DNA of 64,000 nt, from NCBI GenBank assembly GCA_006386115.1, contig VFIW01000019.1, forward strand, positions 248,001 to 312,000, read 5' to 3'. The stretch is from Globisporangium splendens (Eukaryota > Oomycota > Peronosporomycetes > Pythiales > Pythiaceae). Under the pieces are notes generated by a model. That model worked only from the letters and a program-made list of their open reading frames with translations. It had not been told where the DNA came from and did not search any database. This document shows positions 40,117-52,800 of this stretch, in pieces (positions within the stretch are counted from its first letter, which is position 1; every line of letters starts with the position of its first letter). The translations under genes and the position numbers were made by a program.

Positions 40117-41679
40117 CAATTCCAAGTGCTCGAGTCGCGGTGCAAGGTAGGTGATCAGTGGTACAAGCGCATGACCATCATTCATCACCATAAACTTCAT
40201 TTCGAGCTTCGTGATATTGCCTTTGTAGCCTTCAACGAGTGAGGACGCAGCTGGTGCTTCAACTGTCTTGTCCAACTTGGTGTCTGGTCCACGAGGGACT
40301 GAGCAATGACCATAGGTTGGCACCAGGATGTCCCATTGGTCGCGCGAATCAAGTTCACCGATGACTCGAAAAGTGCTGTCACGTTTCAACTCGAATGTAG
40401 CAGGATTGCCTTGGACGCTGCGATCAAGAGGATTGATAGTTATCGTAGCACCTGCTTTCAGTGACACGTACTCCAAGGCGTCTTCTTCATCAGTCCGCGC
40501 GTCTGCAGCGGATTCGTTTTCAACTTCTTGCTCACCGTGATTCAGCGGAACACTTCGACCAAGTAGCTGGAGAGCAGGGTTTCTCGCCTCCAGAACCGAA
40601 TTGATGGCAGCCATGTCGATTTCCATGAACACATCGTCGTCGATATATAGAGACGATATGGTTGACTTCGACTCGTTGTTGAAAAGACAGTACGCCAGCC
40701 ATTGCTACTGCTGTGCGCGTGATCGGCTGGGACCAGCTAAGAACATATTCCTTAGCCGCAACGTTTCTGCGTCCCGACACGTCGTCATCGCCGAAAACAC
40801 TGCTTCACACTTGTAATTGTCGACATCGGGGGTTTCTCTGCTCCTGTATCCGCAGCGCAACGTGCGGGAGGAGGTTTCAAGTCGATCTATCATCGCTTAC
40901 GTCCTGCCTTGTTGTACGTCATGTGATCCTCCAACTACAGACGAGTTGGTCAATGCCAGCAACAGTGGCCCAAGTTCAGCAACCGAGAATCGCCCGTACG
41001 CAGCGGTACGACCAAAACCAACCGCTGGACCAAGTTGTACACCTGAAGCTCCGAGTTTAGTGAGAATTGGCAATGTGGGTGGTGGCAACAATGACGCCTC
41101 TGACAGATCCAGCTCGATGTTTTGAAATGCAAACGGAAATCCAGCACGTAATCCTTGCGCGGTATCTGCTGCCATGTCCTCAGTGCTAACAAAGCTGCTG
41201 AGCGACATCTCCACGCGCACGATATCGCGCACATTCTCTAGATACGTTTGCGCAAATGCATCGTTTTGTTGCTGGGGACCACGAAACTTGGCATCGATCG
41301 CAAGCGGCTTGGCGCGGATCAATTGGTAGCGCATCGCCGGCGTAATGTTGCGCCAGATTTCCTCTCGAGCGCGCAACAACTTCTCGCTTCGCGCGTAGCC
41401 AGACTCCGTGGATCTGCTCGAGAAAAAGTGTCGATAGCACGGCGTGTCGTCTTCCAGTATGTCTTCAGCTTGAGACGGGATCTCTTGGTTCGTAAAACTG
41501 AGCCAGAATTCCGGGGGAGAACCCCCTTTCTTAAATGAAGGTGGCAGAGGGCGTTCGTTGTACCCAAAATCATGACGGAAAATCGCGACCCAAGCATTGT
41601 GGTCCACGGTCGCGATCATTCCGAGCCACGGGGCCGCGATGTCGCCGAACCGCTTCTTCTTGATCTTCCTGCGCACCAT
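40117..41679 (-). pseudogene. ILVPGYGHC-family pseudogene, 3' end cut by LINE C
   Basis: The N-terminal two-thirds of a family member. 40897-41679 encodes RFGDIAAPWLGMIATVDHNAW, FPFAFQNIELDLSEAS and PILTKLGASGVQLG. Between about 40630 and 40900 the frame is broken (at least two shifts). 40117-40632 then gives the central part with FELKRDSTFRVI, the family motif DQWDILVPTYGHCSVPR (about 40300-40345) and LVPLITYLAPRLEHLEL, where LINE copy C sequence begins. The leucine-rich C-terminus and F-box-like end are missing. Confidence 0.8.
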
Positions 41680-43570
41680 CTTCGTGGCGGTTGCAGTTCT
41701 GAAAAGGAAAGGGAAGCTAGAACCAGGAAAAGGCAGGAAGAAGATCTTGCAGTTAATTTAGTAGATGGTTTCTAATAAGGGACGGTCGAGTGGACACACT
41801 TTTGTCTAGTGCCACAGTATAATTATCCTCCAATAATCAACAATTAATTGAAGTCTAGTGTTGATACTAATGTTGAGCGCAACAATGGCTCGGAGCCAGC
41901 GAAATTCGGATGGTGACAACAAGGACGTCAACTCGATAGCGAGTCGGTCTTTATTTCGGTGAAACCTTCGTTGTTGTTTGGTTTTCTTCATGCTTACAGT
42001 GTGTGAGTTAGGATGCGCTGAGGAAGTTTGAGACGAGCGAGAGCTTAGTATAGCTGTGCAAGTAGCAGGCTCCAGAGTTCACGTATTTGAGGTCACGCAT
42101 TATCTAATTGTGCCTGACCTCAAATCTTACGAACTCTGGGGTGATGAAGGCTTATCAAACGTTGGCGAAATGTGGTGAACTTCTGGCATACACATTCAAA
42201 ACATGGATGGTGTTTATGCCCAGACCACTCGAAATAACGATAACCAAAAACATGGTTCTTGCACGACCTAGCGTACTGCAAACAGAGACTATCTCAGCAT
42301 CCCTTCGTTCAGACAGCACTTGCAAGCACATCCTTGTGTGGGGCAGCTTCAACTGCATTGCTCAAGTGTAGCCAACGCGTCATTCTCTCTCGATCATCTC
42401 AGAGAAGAAGAAAAAAATGATTTGACAAACTTCTGCACAGCGAAAAAAGTGTAGGTACAATCGACAACAGCTGCCCATCATTCACACAGCATTTTAATGC
42501 CCTGTCAGAGAAACCTTTAACAATGAATCTAGTAAGAGCTAGTGGGAACGGATGCGCACATCCATCTAGTTCCTTCTTATTCGAGGATTCAAGTCGTTTT
42601 CGAACGACAAATTTCATTCTCATTCCGAGTTGTTCGAATGAGCTGCTCAGCGTTAAGATGACTATTATCGAGGTTACCGTTGTACAAACTATGCACAAAT
42701 TGCGGTGTGAAGCAAACTTATAATAGCGCTAGAAGTTTGCAGAAGCAGAGTTGCGATGGCCATTAAATGTGTTTGGAGAGTGGTATCTTTTCTCTCATAT
42801 CTCGGCACTGCCAAATCGCGACCATCGGTTCGACCATCTTCAGTACAAACGTCAGCAGCACGTCAGCAGTACTGCTACCCACAATATACCAAGTATCACA
42901 TTACTGGCAAACTGCGTGTGCCAGTTCTTTCGAGGAAATCAGCACGATGATGTGGTTGACTTTATGGAGACCTCGTCGTCTGCGGTTCAGTAATTTGATT
43001 GATGGTGCATCCTTTCCATCTGTTTGCATCACAATGCCGGCCATATAAAGCAACAAAGCGTTTTGCGCATAGTATCGTGTTACAAGAGTACATTATTTAC
43101 TATTGACGCTATTTGCAGCACTGTAACCTCATATTAGCGACATTGAAAGCGGCTTACGACACAATGCTGGAGTTGTTCCTCGGAGGTGAAGCTCGACTCC
43201 TCCCCCACCAAAAAAAAGAATCAAATCACCTCATTTTCAGACATCCCACTTTAAAATGATTTGAGAGGAAGGCTCCTCCGTCATGTGCCGATTTCTTTCG
43301 CATCACAGAATGCGGCGGCGACTACTGCAGTGCCCTTTGGGTAAAAAATGTGTGGCTCTCGCGCCTGCAAATGACGACTTGCTGTCCATTTGTGGTGCAT
43401 TCGTTCTATTTTCCTCAAGCCGGTGCAATTGATGGCGCAGAAGTCCCACCACCAGCAGTGCAACACGTGCTATTGATGTCTCACTGCTACTACCACTGTT
43501 GCCTTCGGCTCCTGGCGCTGCTTGCAGAGTTCGAACTGTCGCTGTGGGCGGCCGCCTCATTGACCATCCT
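41680..43570. other. 1.9-kb intergenic region, nothing coding recognised
   Basis: AT-richer sequence between the family pseudogene and the FUSC-EF-hand gene. Small open frames have no recognisable domain. It contains a long imperfect inverted repeat at 42072-42139, listed separately. Confidence 0.6.
42072..42139. repeat. Imperfect inverted repeat, 28-bp arms
   Basis: The left arm 42072-42099 begins CCAGAGTTCACGTATTTGAG, and the right arm 42111-42139 reads as its near-complement (CCAGAGTTC...TTTGAGGTCA on the minus strand). The central loop is 11 nt. It could be a hairpin, a small MITE-like element or a relic of one. Confidence 0.75.
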
Positions 43571-43586
43571 GCTCATTCTCAAACTT
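43571..43586 (+). promoter_or_regulatory. Oomycete initiator-like element
   Basis: GCTCATTCTCAAACTT resembles the initiator/flanking consensus and lies 51 bp upstream of the ATG at 43637. Confidence 0.45.
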
Positions 43587-43636
43587 GCGGTTGATCCGTC
43601 AAAGCGACCTCAGCTCGTCCTGTTCGTTTGGATATC

Positions 43637-46600
43637 ATGAGCTCCCGCGACCGCCACATGGTCGCAACTCCTTCCCAGTGTGTACTTTTCCATTGCTTTG
43701 TATCTCCACGTGGAAAACGGTTGCAAGCCACTGACGAACATCGAACCTGTTTGTGCTACAGTGACGCCATCTCGTCGTTCAAGTCGATCCAGAGCCCCAG
43801 TGTTGCTAAAGTGCGCACCCAGACGCTCCACAGTGGACGTGGTTACGAGCGCAATGCCAAGTTGAAAATCGATATGGACCAGAAGAAGGGCAAAATGCTC
43901 AAAACTGAAAAGTTCTCACGTACGTACTTTGCGAAGCAGGTCGTTTCCAGTTTTTGTTCAATGTAGCTAACACGGACTCGTATCTTGTGCCAACAATCAA
44001 CCACAGCCGAGTTTCGTTTCAACGCGGAGATGGCGCTTCGAGTCGCTTTTGGGGTCTTGATCGCGTCCGCGGTGCAAACCCGCTCGTCCGAGTATCAGCC
44101 GGGCGAACACGACACGAAGCGATGGGTGCTGTTTCCTGACTGGTACTACTTCGGTGGGCTGAGCTACTGCGCCGTCGCGGTCATCTTCTCGGCCAAAGCC
44201 AACGCTGGGGCGACGATCCGTGAGATGTGTCAGGCGTTCATCGGCGTCGGCATGGCGCTGGTCTACAACATGATCCTGTTTTCTGTGTACACGTTGCGCA
44301 TGTCCGACCCAAACTCGGAAGACCCGGAAAAAGGGTTTTACCAAATCACGAGAACGTTCAGCTCGGCTCCGTACTGGGTGAATCTGCACAATTTCTACGT
44401 GATCCTGCCATTCATCATGTTCTTCACCGTCGGGGTGCTCCTGCTCCCCTTCGAGACCAACACCAAGAAGTTCGCCGTGGGTAACAACCTCTTTTTCGGT
44501 ACGTTTTCTATCTTTTTTCGTGGCCCCTCCAACAACCGACACACAGTTGCCAGCAGCTAACATGAGGGTGTGCTTGTTTTACGGCATCAGCTTTGACGAT
44601 TTTGAACCCCACGAGTCCGCTTGATAGCAGCAAACTGAAGACGACGGGTGATCCGCTCTTCGCCGCCCACAACATTCTCAACAACCTCCAACTCTACTTC
44701 TTCGTCGGCTTCTTGGGCACGTGCATCTCGGTCTTCATCATGTTTGTCCCCTACCCAGTCTTGTATGTTCTCTTTGTCGATTTTTGCCAATGAGTACATG
44801 GATACCTTGGATTGCTAACACCCCGTCAATTGCTTTGTGTAGTGCTGTCAATCGCCTCCGTGAAGAAACGGAGAGAGGAGTCGAAGAAGTCATGGAGATC
44901 CTCAACCTGATCGTCGACTCGTACTGCTTCAAGAACAAGAATGTCAACGACATGGCGTTCTTGAAGGTCCAGCTGCACCAGAAGTTCACTGCGGCCGAAG
45001 AGCGAAACGAACGGATGACCGCACTCGTTGAAGACGTCTGGTGGGAGCAGCTTTTCGGTATTACGTCCATGCTCAAGTTCAATCGCTCGATGTTTAAGAA
45101 CCAGATCGCTTTGCTCGGTTCGCTCGTGTCGGACCTCCGATCACTCAACCATGCAATGCAGTTGGAGCAGTACGAGGACCTCCACTTTGAGTACATGAAG
45201 GTCCTGCAACGCGAGATTTACGTGATCCAAGTGCGCTCGGGGGAGCTCCTGAACGAAATCTCCACCGAAGTGCGGAACTCGAACAAAACTTTGCAACTTC
45301 GCGCGCTTCAACACCTCGAGACCCAAATGGAGAAGACACTGCGATTGTACCGATCGATTCAAGCCCGCACCATGCTAAAGGAGAAGGTGACAATCCAGGA
45401 CGTCGCGGGCAATGTCCCATTGAACCTGTTCCTGTTCTCGCTCAATTCATTTTGTGCGACCATGATCGACTACCAGGGCATCCACAACAAGAAAAAGTAC
45501 GCAGATAGCACAGTACGCGCCAGGTCGTTTGTCGCACAGACCATCAAGGACTTTTACAACGGCATCAAATACGACCGGCTGAAGTTCATTGGTGCGTTCA
45601 AGGCGTCCGCCGCGATCTGCTTTGGCACAATCCTCGCTGTGTACGTGTACGCTTACAGCAGCACGACGCCATCGGCGGTCGCGTTCGTCATGGGGAACCA
45701 CCTCGGCGGCTCGTTCAGCATCACCGTGAACCGAGTCGGTGGCGTGGTCGCGGGGAGCGTCGTGCCATCGGTGTTCCAGTTCTTCATCTCGCAGGTATGT
45801 TATCCGCAATACATCAATGTGTTTCTGACCAATTTCGCGCTCTTCGTATGGGTCGCGTGCTCGATGTACTTCCGGTTTGCCGGTGGCTACGGCAATTACG
45901 CCGGACTCGTGTCGGCGTTCATTGCCGCGGGCATCTTTCTCAAGCAGTCTGACGTGTGCTACGAGAACGGGAAAGACACGTTCGGCAGCATCGCGATCTC
46001 GTCGTACGCGAGTTTGGCGCAGACGTCAGTCGGTGTCATTCTCTTCGTACTCGTGGAACTCGCGCTGTGCCCGGAAAGTGCCGCGAACCTGCTGCGACAC
46101 AATATTCAGGAAACGCTCGGGAAGCTCCAGGAAAGCTTCGATGTGCTCTTTGGCCACCACCTGTCGAGCGCCAATGTGATCTCGGAAGACGACATGGAGC
46201 ACCTGCGCATGATGCTGGAGACTGAGATCCCCAAGCTGATCGTGGAGCAAGAGAAGCTGCTTCTCGAGGCTGACGCCGAGCCAACGCTGTGGCGACCGGC
46301 GTTTTCGGCGCAAAAGTACGAGATGGTGATCAACAACTCGCGCCGGCTGCTGAGCAACAACAATTCGCTCTTCAAGCTCGTGCGCTGGTTCCAGTTCCGT
46401 GTCAAGCACCACAACGTCAGCATGATGGACACGGCCGACATTCGAGTCGACGACGACGACAACGTGTACAACGACGGCGACACGAAAAGCTACAACAAGT
46501 GGGCTGAAGCCACGCACGAGTTCCGCGCGTCGGTCAAAGACACATTCACGACGCTCCACACGCTCTTTGGCGATACGTTCGAGAACGCTGAGCCGGACCA

Positions 46601-47363
46601 GACTGTACTGTACATGCAGATCAAAGAGGCATTCCGTCTCGCGGACAAAGACTGCAGCGGTGAAATCGACGCGAGTGAAGTGCGTGTGATGCTGCAGAGC
46701 ATTTTCGCCCAGGCAGGCTCGATGAAAGAGGGTGATATCGTCCAATACGTGGCTGAGTTCATGGCTGTCGTGGACAAAGATGGCAGTGGCAAGGTGTCGT
46801 TCGAAGAGTTCATGGAGGCGCTTGAGAACGGATTAAAGCTCGAAGTCGAGGTGTACCATCAGCGGAAACCAAAGTCCAAGCAAACAACAAGCAGCAAAGA
46901 CAAGGACCTCGAGTCGTTTCACGAATCCTTCCACCACACCCCAAGTCGAGGCGGTGCTCTCTTGAAGATCAAGGAAGAACAGTCTGCGAGCCAGGGCGAC
47001 TTGAACGATTCGCCGGCTGCGACTTTGGACCACACTACCATGAACGTGACGGCGGAGCTCACGCCAAAACACGGCGAAATCAGGGTGCGCACGTTCTCTG
47101 CGGTGTCACTGAATGAATCGGGAACCTTATTTCAGCCGCTCTCGCCCATGCGCCGGGAGCACGAAGTGATCAATGTCGAGAGCTTTTCGTTGATGGACAT
47201 TGCGGCTTCGATGAAGGCCGCGTACGTGGGGTGGCTGATGCAGGACCGCCGGTACGAGCGCGTGTCGATGGAGGAGCTTCTGCTCTTGAACTGCCTCGTC
47301 AGTGGCGCTGAGGGCGTCGCACTCAACTTGTCGGCGCTCGAAGAAATCGTGGTCTCGTCGTAG
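43637..47363 (+). CDS. FUSC/ALMT-like membrane protein with two EF-hands, copy 1
   Basis: Exons 43637-43677, 43762-43919, 44007-44498, 44591-44762 and 44843-47363 sum to exactly 1128 codons (1127 residues). There are two clusters of membrane helices. The first is at residues about 75-285 (WYYFGGLSYCAVAVIFSAKA, FYVILPFIMFFTVGVLLLPF, LQLYFFVGFLGTCISVFIMF). The second is at about 535-700 (AFKASAAICFGTILAVYVYA, VMGNHLGGSFSITVNRVGGV). The NR-x-x-G motif and pairing are typical of FUSC/aluminium-activated malate transporter-type proteins. A cytosolic C-terminus carries two EF-hands, DKDCSGEIDASE (about 889) and DKDGSGKVSFEE (about 932), with Ca2+ ligands in place. It is probably a Ca2+-controlled anion or organic-acid transporter. 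Substrate unknown. Intron 1 is 84 bp and in frame, so its removal is likely but not certain. Confidence 0.85.
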
Positions 47364-47646
47364 GCAAACATGTGTGCCAATTACGTATACCCTGGTTTCG
47401 ATTCATGTGCCACAAGGTGTGACTAAAGTGATGTTTAAATATGAACAAAAGTAATGAAATGAGTCGCGTGCAAATTGGACAAAGGGATACAATGTTTAGG
47501 ATCAAGAACAGGTCCTAGACCAGACCAAATGTGCAAACAGAAGGAACACAGTGGATTTCAATCATTCATTTCGATTAGCAGAAGCGCCGGGACTTTTTTA
47601 CACCGATCTCCTGACAAACATCCATTTAGAGCAACACTATCGTAGA

Positions 47647-48675
47647 CTACGCCCACTTGCCGATCAACGCCATGGCACCGGCACCGAGCCAGCACGCAGC
47701 GTACAACAGGAAGCGGTGCGTGCCGCTTCTCCCAAGGAACTCACTGTTCGTCGTCATGTGGTACGTCAGCAGCTCCACAAGACCTGTGTACAACAGGATG
47801 CCGCCAGCGACACAGCTGAGGATGCCCTGCACCCACAACGCCGTGGTCGACGTGCTCGAGTACGTCGTGCGGATCGCAATGCCGATGACCATCCCGACAG
47901 GCGTCGTGATCGCGAACGCAAAGTTCATCGACAACACGTTGCGCAAGCTCTCCATCGCGCCAATAGCGCTGCCGCTGATCGCGATGCCCTCGAAAAACTG
48001 ATGGAAGCACATCGCAGCGAGCAGCGTCTTGAACTCGGTGCCCGCAGTGACGCCGAGGTCGACGCCGACGATGACCGAATGGAACACGACGCCGACTTCA
48101 AAGAGAATGGCGGCCAACACTTTTTTGTTCTTGGTCTCGACGCTCGTATTGGCGCTGAGCTTATCCTGGCGGTACGGGTTTTCTTCGTCGCTCGGCGTGA
48201 TCACCGCCGAGTTGACCGCGCTCAGCGGAGCGCCATGGGCATGGGCATGGCCATGGTCATGGGTATGACCGTGCGCGTGACCATGGAGGTGCTGGGTCTT
48301 GCCGGCGAAGAAAACGGCGCTTTCACATTCGATCAGGTGCATGACCACAACAGTTGCAAGCACCACAGCCAGACCGAGACTCCCGTAGTTTTCCACGACT
48401 TCCCCAAGGCACGGATTGCTGAGCATCTCGATGCCTTCGTTCATCATGTGGATGAAACCCGTGGCGATGACAACACCAAAGCCGAAAGTCATGAGCCACT
48501 CCATAACGATCGAGTTGGACGACAGCGCGGGGACGTGCTTGGACACCACTGGCAGCAGCGTACCGGCCGCTGAGACCGTGAAGAGGATGAAGATCGCGCC
48601 GATGTGCAACGGTGTGTTGTAGTCATCTTCAGACGTCAAGTCAACGCATCCGCAACACGTTTCAGACTCAGACAT
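47647..48675 (-). CDS. ZIP-family zinc/iron transporter
   Basis: 342 residues from MSESETCCGC (the frame is open to 48732). Eight predicted membrane helices. TM4 carries the metal-site HSVIVGVDLG and TM5 HQFFEGIAI, the ZIP signature. Between TM3 and TM4 is a His-rich loop (HLHGHAHGHTHDHGHAHAHG), the usual cytosolic metal sensor. It moves Zn2+ or Fe2+ into the cytosol, probably at the plasma membrane. The N-terminal CCGC may also bind metal. It is convergent with the FUSC-EF-hand gene, about 280 bp apart. Length and order are normal for the family. Confidence 0.95.
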   Translation of the reverse strand: MSESETCCGCVDLTSEDDYNTPLHIGAIFILFTVSAAGTLLPVVSKHVPALSSNSIVMEWLMTFGFGVVIATGFIHMMNEGIEMLSNPCLGEVVENYGSLGLAVVLATVVVMHLIECESAVFFAGKTQHLHGHAHGHTHDHGHAHAHGAPLSAVNSAVITPSDEENPYRQDKLSANTSVETKNKKVLAAILFEVGVVFHSVIVGVDLGVTAGTEFKTLLAAMCFHQFFEGIAISGSAIGAMESLRNVLSMNFAFAITTPVGMVIGIAIRTTYSSTSTTALWVQGILSCVAGGILLYTGLVELLTYHMTTNSEFLGRSGTHRFLLYAACWLGAGAMALIGKWA

Positions 48676-49872
48676 GATTTGCAGTATTCTGATCTGTCTG
48701 GTGAGAAGGGGACGAAACTGAACTTGTGTCACGCGGCGACTGCAAATTGATGAATGAGACGATCGCCCCTCTCATGCCACAGTGAGTTGGGCTCAATCGG
48801 GCACCGCCGTCGGACAAAGAAAAGGAGGATGTGGAGGGAGATTGAGTGGCTAACGCGCGGAAAACCTCAGCACAATGTGTCTGTCGTTGGCGAAATCACA
48901 GCCGCCGTCGGAGAGGGAAAGGGGAACCTTCGGACCTAGGAGAACGCCTAGAAGGATCAGTGAAAAATAGTTCGCATTTATAAATCATTATGATCAATTG
49001 TTAGAATTATTGAAAAAGTGGTTTAATAAACAGTGTGATAAGTTGTGGGAATCCATTACCTGTTTAAAGAGATAAATGTTGGAATGTCGCTGCCTGGACT
49101 GTGGAAAGAAAAGTGCAGTCGTGTTGTGTTCGCTGTGATCATGCGACTGCAAGCTGCTTGTCCTACGTGCCATGGTGGAGTACATGAATACTGCAGCGTT
49201 GACTCTTGGGATCGACTTGAATCCGATGCGACGATGGAAATTATTTCAATGCAGCCGTCTGTACGTGTAGATGAAGCATGGCTGTGGGAACGCATTGATT
49301 CAATTATGGAATTTTAACACCGCGGTTCATTCTACCCTGGGATTTCATGTGTCACAGCACATGAAAACCCATCTCTGCGTCGTTTGTGGCAACCCGCATC
49401 GGATATGGAAAGAGCCACATTGTACCTCTACAAGTGACGAATAACTCTACCGCTGGCGCATCTACCACGACGTCTGTAGCTGAAAAGGAAGCGTAGCTGT
49501 CGTTTCAGTCCTGTGCACAGCATCGCAGAAGCAGGGATTTCCTAAACGTCACCTACCCACAACACTAGGAGTTCTCACGAGTAGATGGGATGCAGGATGA
49601 AAATAGCCCATCAAAACGATTCTGTGCAATCTGCATACAAAAACATGCTGGTTCATCCAGCATGCATCTGTTAACAAAAAAGGTTCGAGGTACACAGACA
49701 GCAGGCAACGACACCTCAATGTCAGGAGTGCAAAATAGAATGTTTTCGCACCATAATGTGTGGCAGGAAGTGGCGTTCGGGACGCGAAGGAGCGGTACGC
49801 TGGTGCTCGCTGGGGATTTGCGCCATCTATTATAACGATAAAACAAACAACAAATGATAAATAACGCAAATT
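48676..49872. other. Intergenic, nothing recognised
   Basis: 1.2 kb between the ZIP gene start and LINE copy D. An open frame at 49045-49317 (90 codons, with CPTCHGG) is not recognisable and is probably chance. No repeat was seen apart from the LINE boundary. Confidence 0.55.
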
Positions 49873-52800
49873 ACGAGCGACCCCGCCATGTCCAGAGCGA
49901 TCGCGTTGCTCCTTGATTTTGCTAAAACCTATGATTCACTCGATCGCAGCTTTCTGGCACAAGCGCTCCAGCATCTTGGATTCCCATTGAAGTTCGTACA
50001 CTTAGTGAAGGTGTTACATTCTCAAACCACTTACAAGTTCATTGTCAACGGTTTCCTGTCGAGAAAGTACAACGTAACATCCGGAATTCGTCAAGGATGT
50101 CCGCTGGTCCCTCTTCTCTTCATCTTGGCATTAGAGGTTCTTTATCGGAAAATCGAAGCGAGTGACGAAATACACGGCGTTGAACTCGAGGCAGCAGGAT
50201 GCGCAACTGAAGTCAGACTTGGAGGATACGCAGACGACACGACCATTTATCTTAGCGATCCCAAGGATATTAACGCCGTGTTTGCAATCCTGGACAAATA
50301 TGGAGCAGCTTCTGGGCTTCGAGTCAATCGACACAAATCTGCAGTATTACCGCTGAACAAGGAATACAGCTCCACCGAAGAGTCAGTCAATGACATTCAT
50401 GTGCTACAACGTGAGGAACATTGCCGCTACCTCGGCATCCAAGTCGGACAAACGCCTTCGAATGCAAGTAACTGGTCCAAGTGCATCCAAGCCTTACGTG
50501 TCAGACTTTGACTTGCGCGTCTCAAAACTCACTCTGTCGCCCAACGCGCAGCAATTGCCAGTGCCATCATCATACCCAAAGTGCTTTATGTGGCCAGGCA
50601 CTCCTGGCCCTCTACGGCTATTGTCAATCAGCTACACGACCTAGTGAAACAATTTGTCTGGGGCTCAAGGAATGGCAAGGCTGCGAAACCGTGGATGAAG
50701 GAAGAACAAGCTGAACTCAAAAAATGAATGAAGGCTTGTCAATACCCAACATCAGAACTGAGCTGATGACGATGAGTGCCACAGCAGTCTCCAAATGGGC
50801 AATCACTACCTCTCACATCTATCAGGTCATCGGGGAAATCTTGCTGCACAACACAAGGGCTTCTTCGACGTACATCACGCCGCTCGACGCAATTCCAAGG
50901 CGGCCACCCCAGCTTCGTGATAACATGTGGACAACTGGCGCAGCATTATGTGCGTCGCTCCATTCTCGACCCTATGATCCCAGAGAACGTGATAATGTAC
51001 GTTGGTGTTACGAGCACTTCAAGTCGACAATTGTGCAGGCTCAATGGGACCGCGATGTGTTCCAGATCGACCTCAGCTCTAAAATGTCTGGCAGGCTTCC
51101 AGGTATCATCGCTGAAGGACGAAAGCTACGCGGGACATTCTGTGCAGAATGGTTGCCATACATGACCTCGACTGCAGATGGGTGGCTTCTTGATTCCAAC
51201 GGCTCCCCTTGCAAGCTTGCTCACACATCATTAGCAGTTGGAACAGCACAACTGGGTGACATACTTCGATGGGAGTGGATAAGACCAGGAGTGCTTAGCT
51301 TCATCCCAACATGTGGAATCTCCGGATTCTCCCGGCCGTCTATTCGAGCGCTCGAGCGGTTATGTGCTACGTTGGTATCCAACTTCCCACAGCTTCTGTA
51401 TCGACCACAGCAAACAAATGTGCTTCGGCTGTACAACGGGCAACGTCATTATAACCACGAATGGCACCTGCACACCAGTGAAGCAACTCTGACCCACGTC
51501 GACACGACCCTAGTCAAAGCTACGCATACAGTTCACTCCGCAATGGACTGCGACATCATGGCAACAAGAGACTTGAACGGGCAGAAGGTGTCGTTCCATG
51601 CACATCCACGTTTCACAAGAATCGTGTAACTATGGGGTGGCAACGGACGATACAATACGACCAGATCTTTCTATCGGCAACAAGTTGCAGCAACGAGGAC
51701 ACAAATTGGCAAAGATACTCAAGATGCAGCAGTCAACAAAGCTGTCCATACAGCAGGATCTCTGTGGCCAGGACTGCAATTAATCCAGTGGAGCGAATTG
51801 CACAACATCCCAGGGATTACAGTTTATACAGCTCAGACTCTTCTCCGGCTGAAAGCCAACCGACTCTCCATGTGGAACTAGGAGAAAGCTGATCTATCCT
51901 GCTCGAATCCCGAATGCTCCCAAGTTGTCCAATCTTCTGTCCAACATCTATTCTGGGAGTGTCCGAAAGCCAAACTGGTGTGGAACTACTTTTATGCGCT
52001 ATGGGCGAAGATCGGAATCACTCCTGGTCACGACCCCGCAATCTGGATCTTCAGTCTGGATCTACCAGATAATCCAAGGCATGCATGGACCACGATCAAG
52101 AGACACATTATCGGACACAAGTTCTCCAATGAACATCTCCAAGATCACCTCTATTCCGTCGCACACATGCTGTGGCGATATATGAGCGCGTCGCTCATAC
52201 ATGCCATTTGGTGTGCGCATCTGAGACGCATGGATTCGGATCCAATCAAATCGACTGCTGAGATGGCGATCATGATGACCAGATTAGAGGCAGGAATGCG
52301 AAACATCACACGACTCGCTGAAGCGCAAGCTGGAGACTCTGACGGTCACACGGTTGCAGCAGTTCTCAAGGCATATGTCGACTGCTTTCTCAGCCAAACC
52401 GACGCCATCCCATTGACTCCAAGTGATACTCGCGGCGTTTACCTGTTGTTTTTCGATGGTGGATCACGCGGCAATCCAGGACCAGGAGGGACTGGATCAA
52501 TTATCGTGCGTGTCCATAAGGACTCGCACACAGCCAGTTTAATTTGGGCCGCGAGCATGGCGTATAGCAGGAAGGACACGACAAACAACTTTGCCGAGTA
52601 CTGGGGTCTCATACATGGACTCCGAGAAGCCCAACGCAGTCACTTCGAACCGTTGTACGTGATTGGAGACAGTGCACTGATTATCTCCCAACAGCGAATG
52701 CATCGGTCCCCTAGACAGCACCGATTGGCACGTTTATACCAGACAAGTCGACGACTCGCGGATTGCATCGACATCCGAGGATGGTACCATCACTACCGTG

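Noticed and set aside
47551..48573. 340-codon plus-strand frame opposite ZIP
   Set aside because: Antisense shadow. The minus strand has the ZIP signature and membrane helices.
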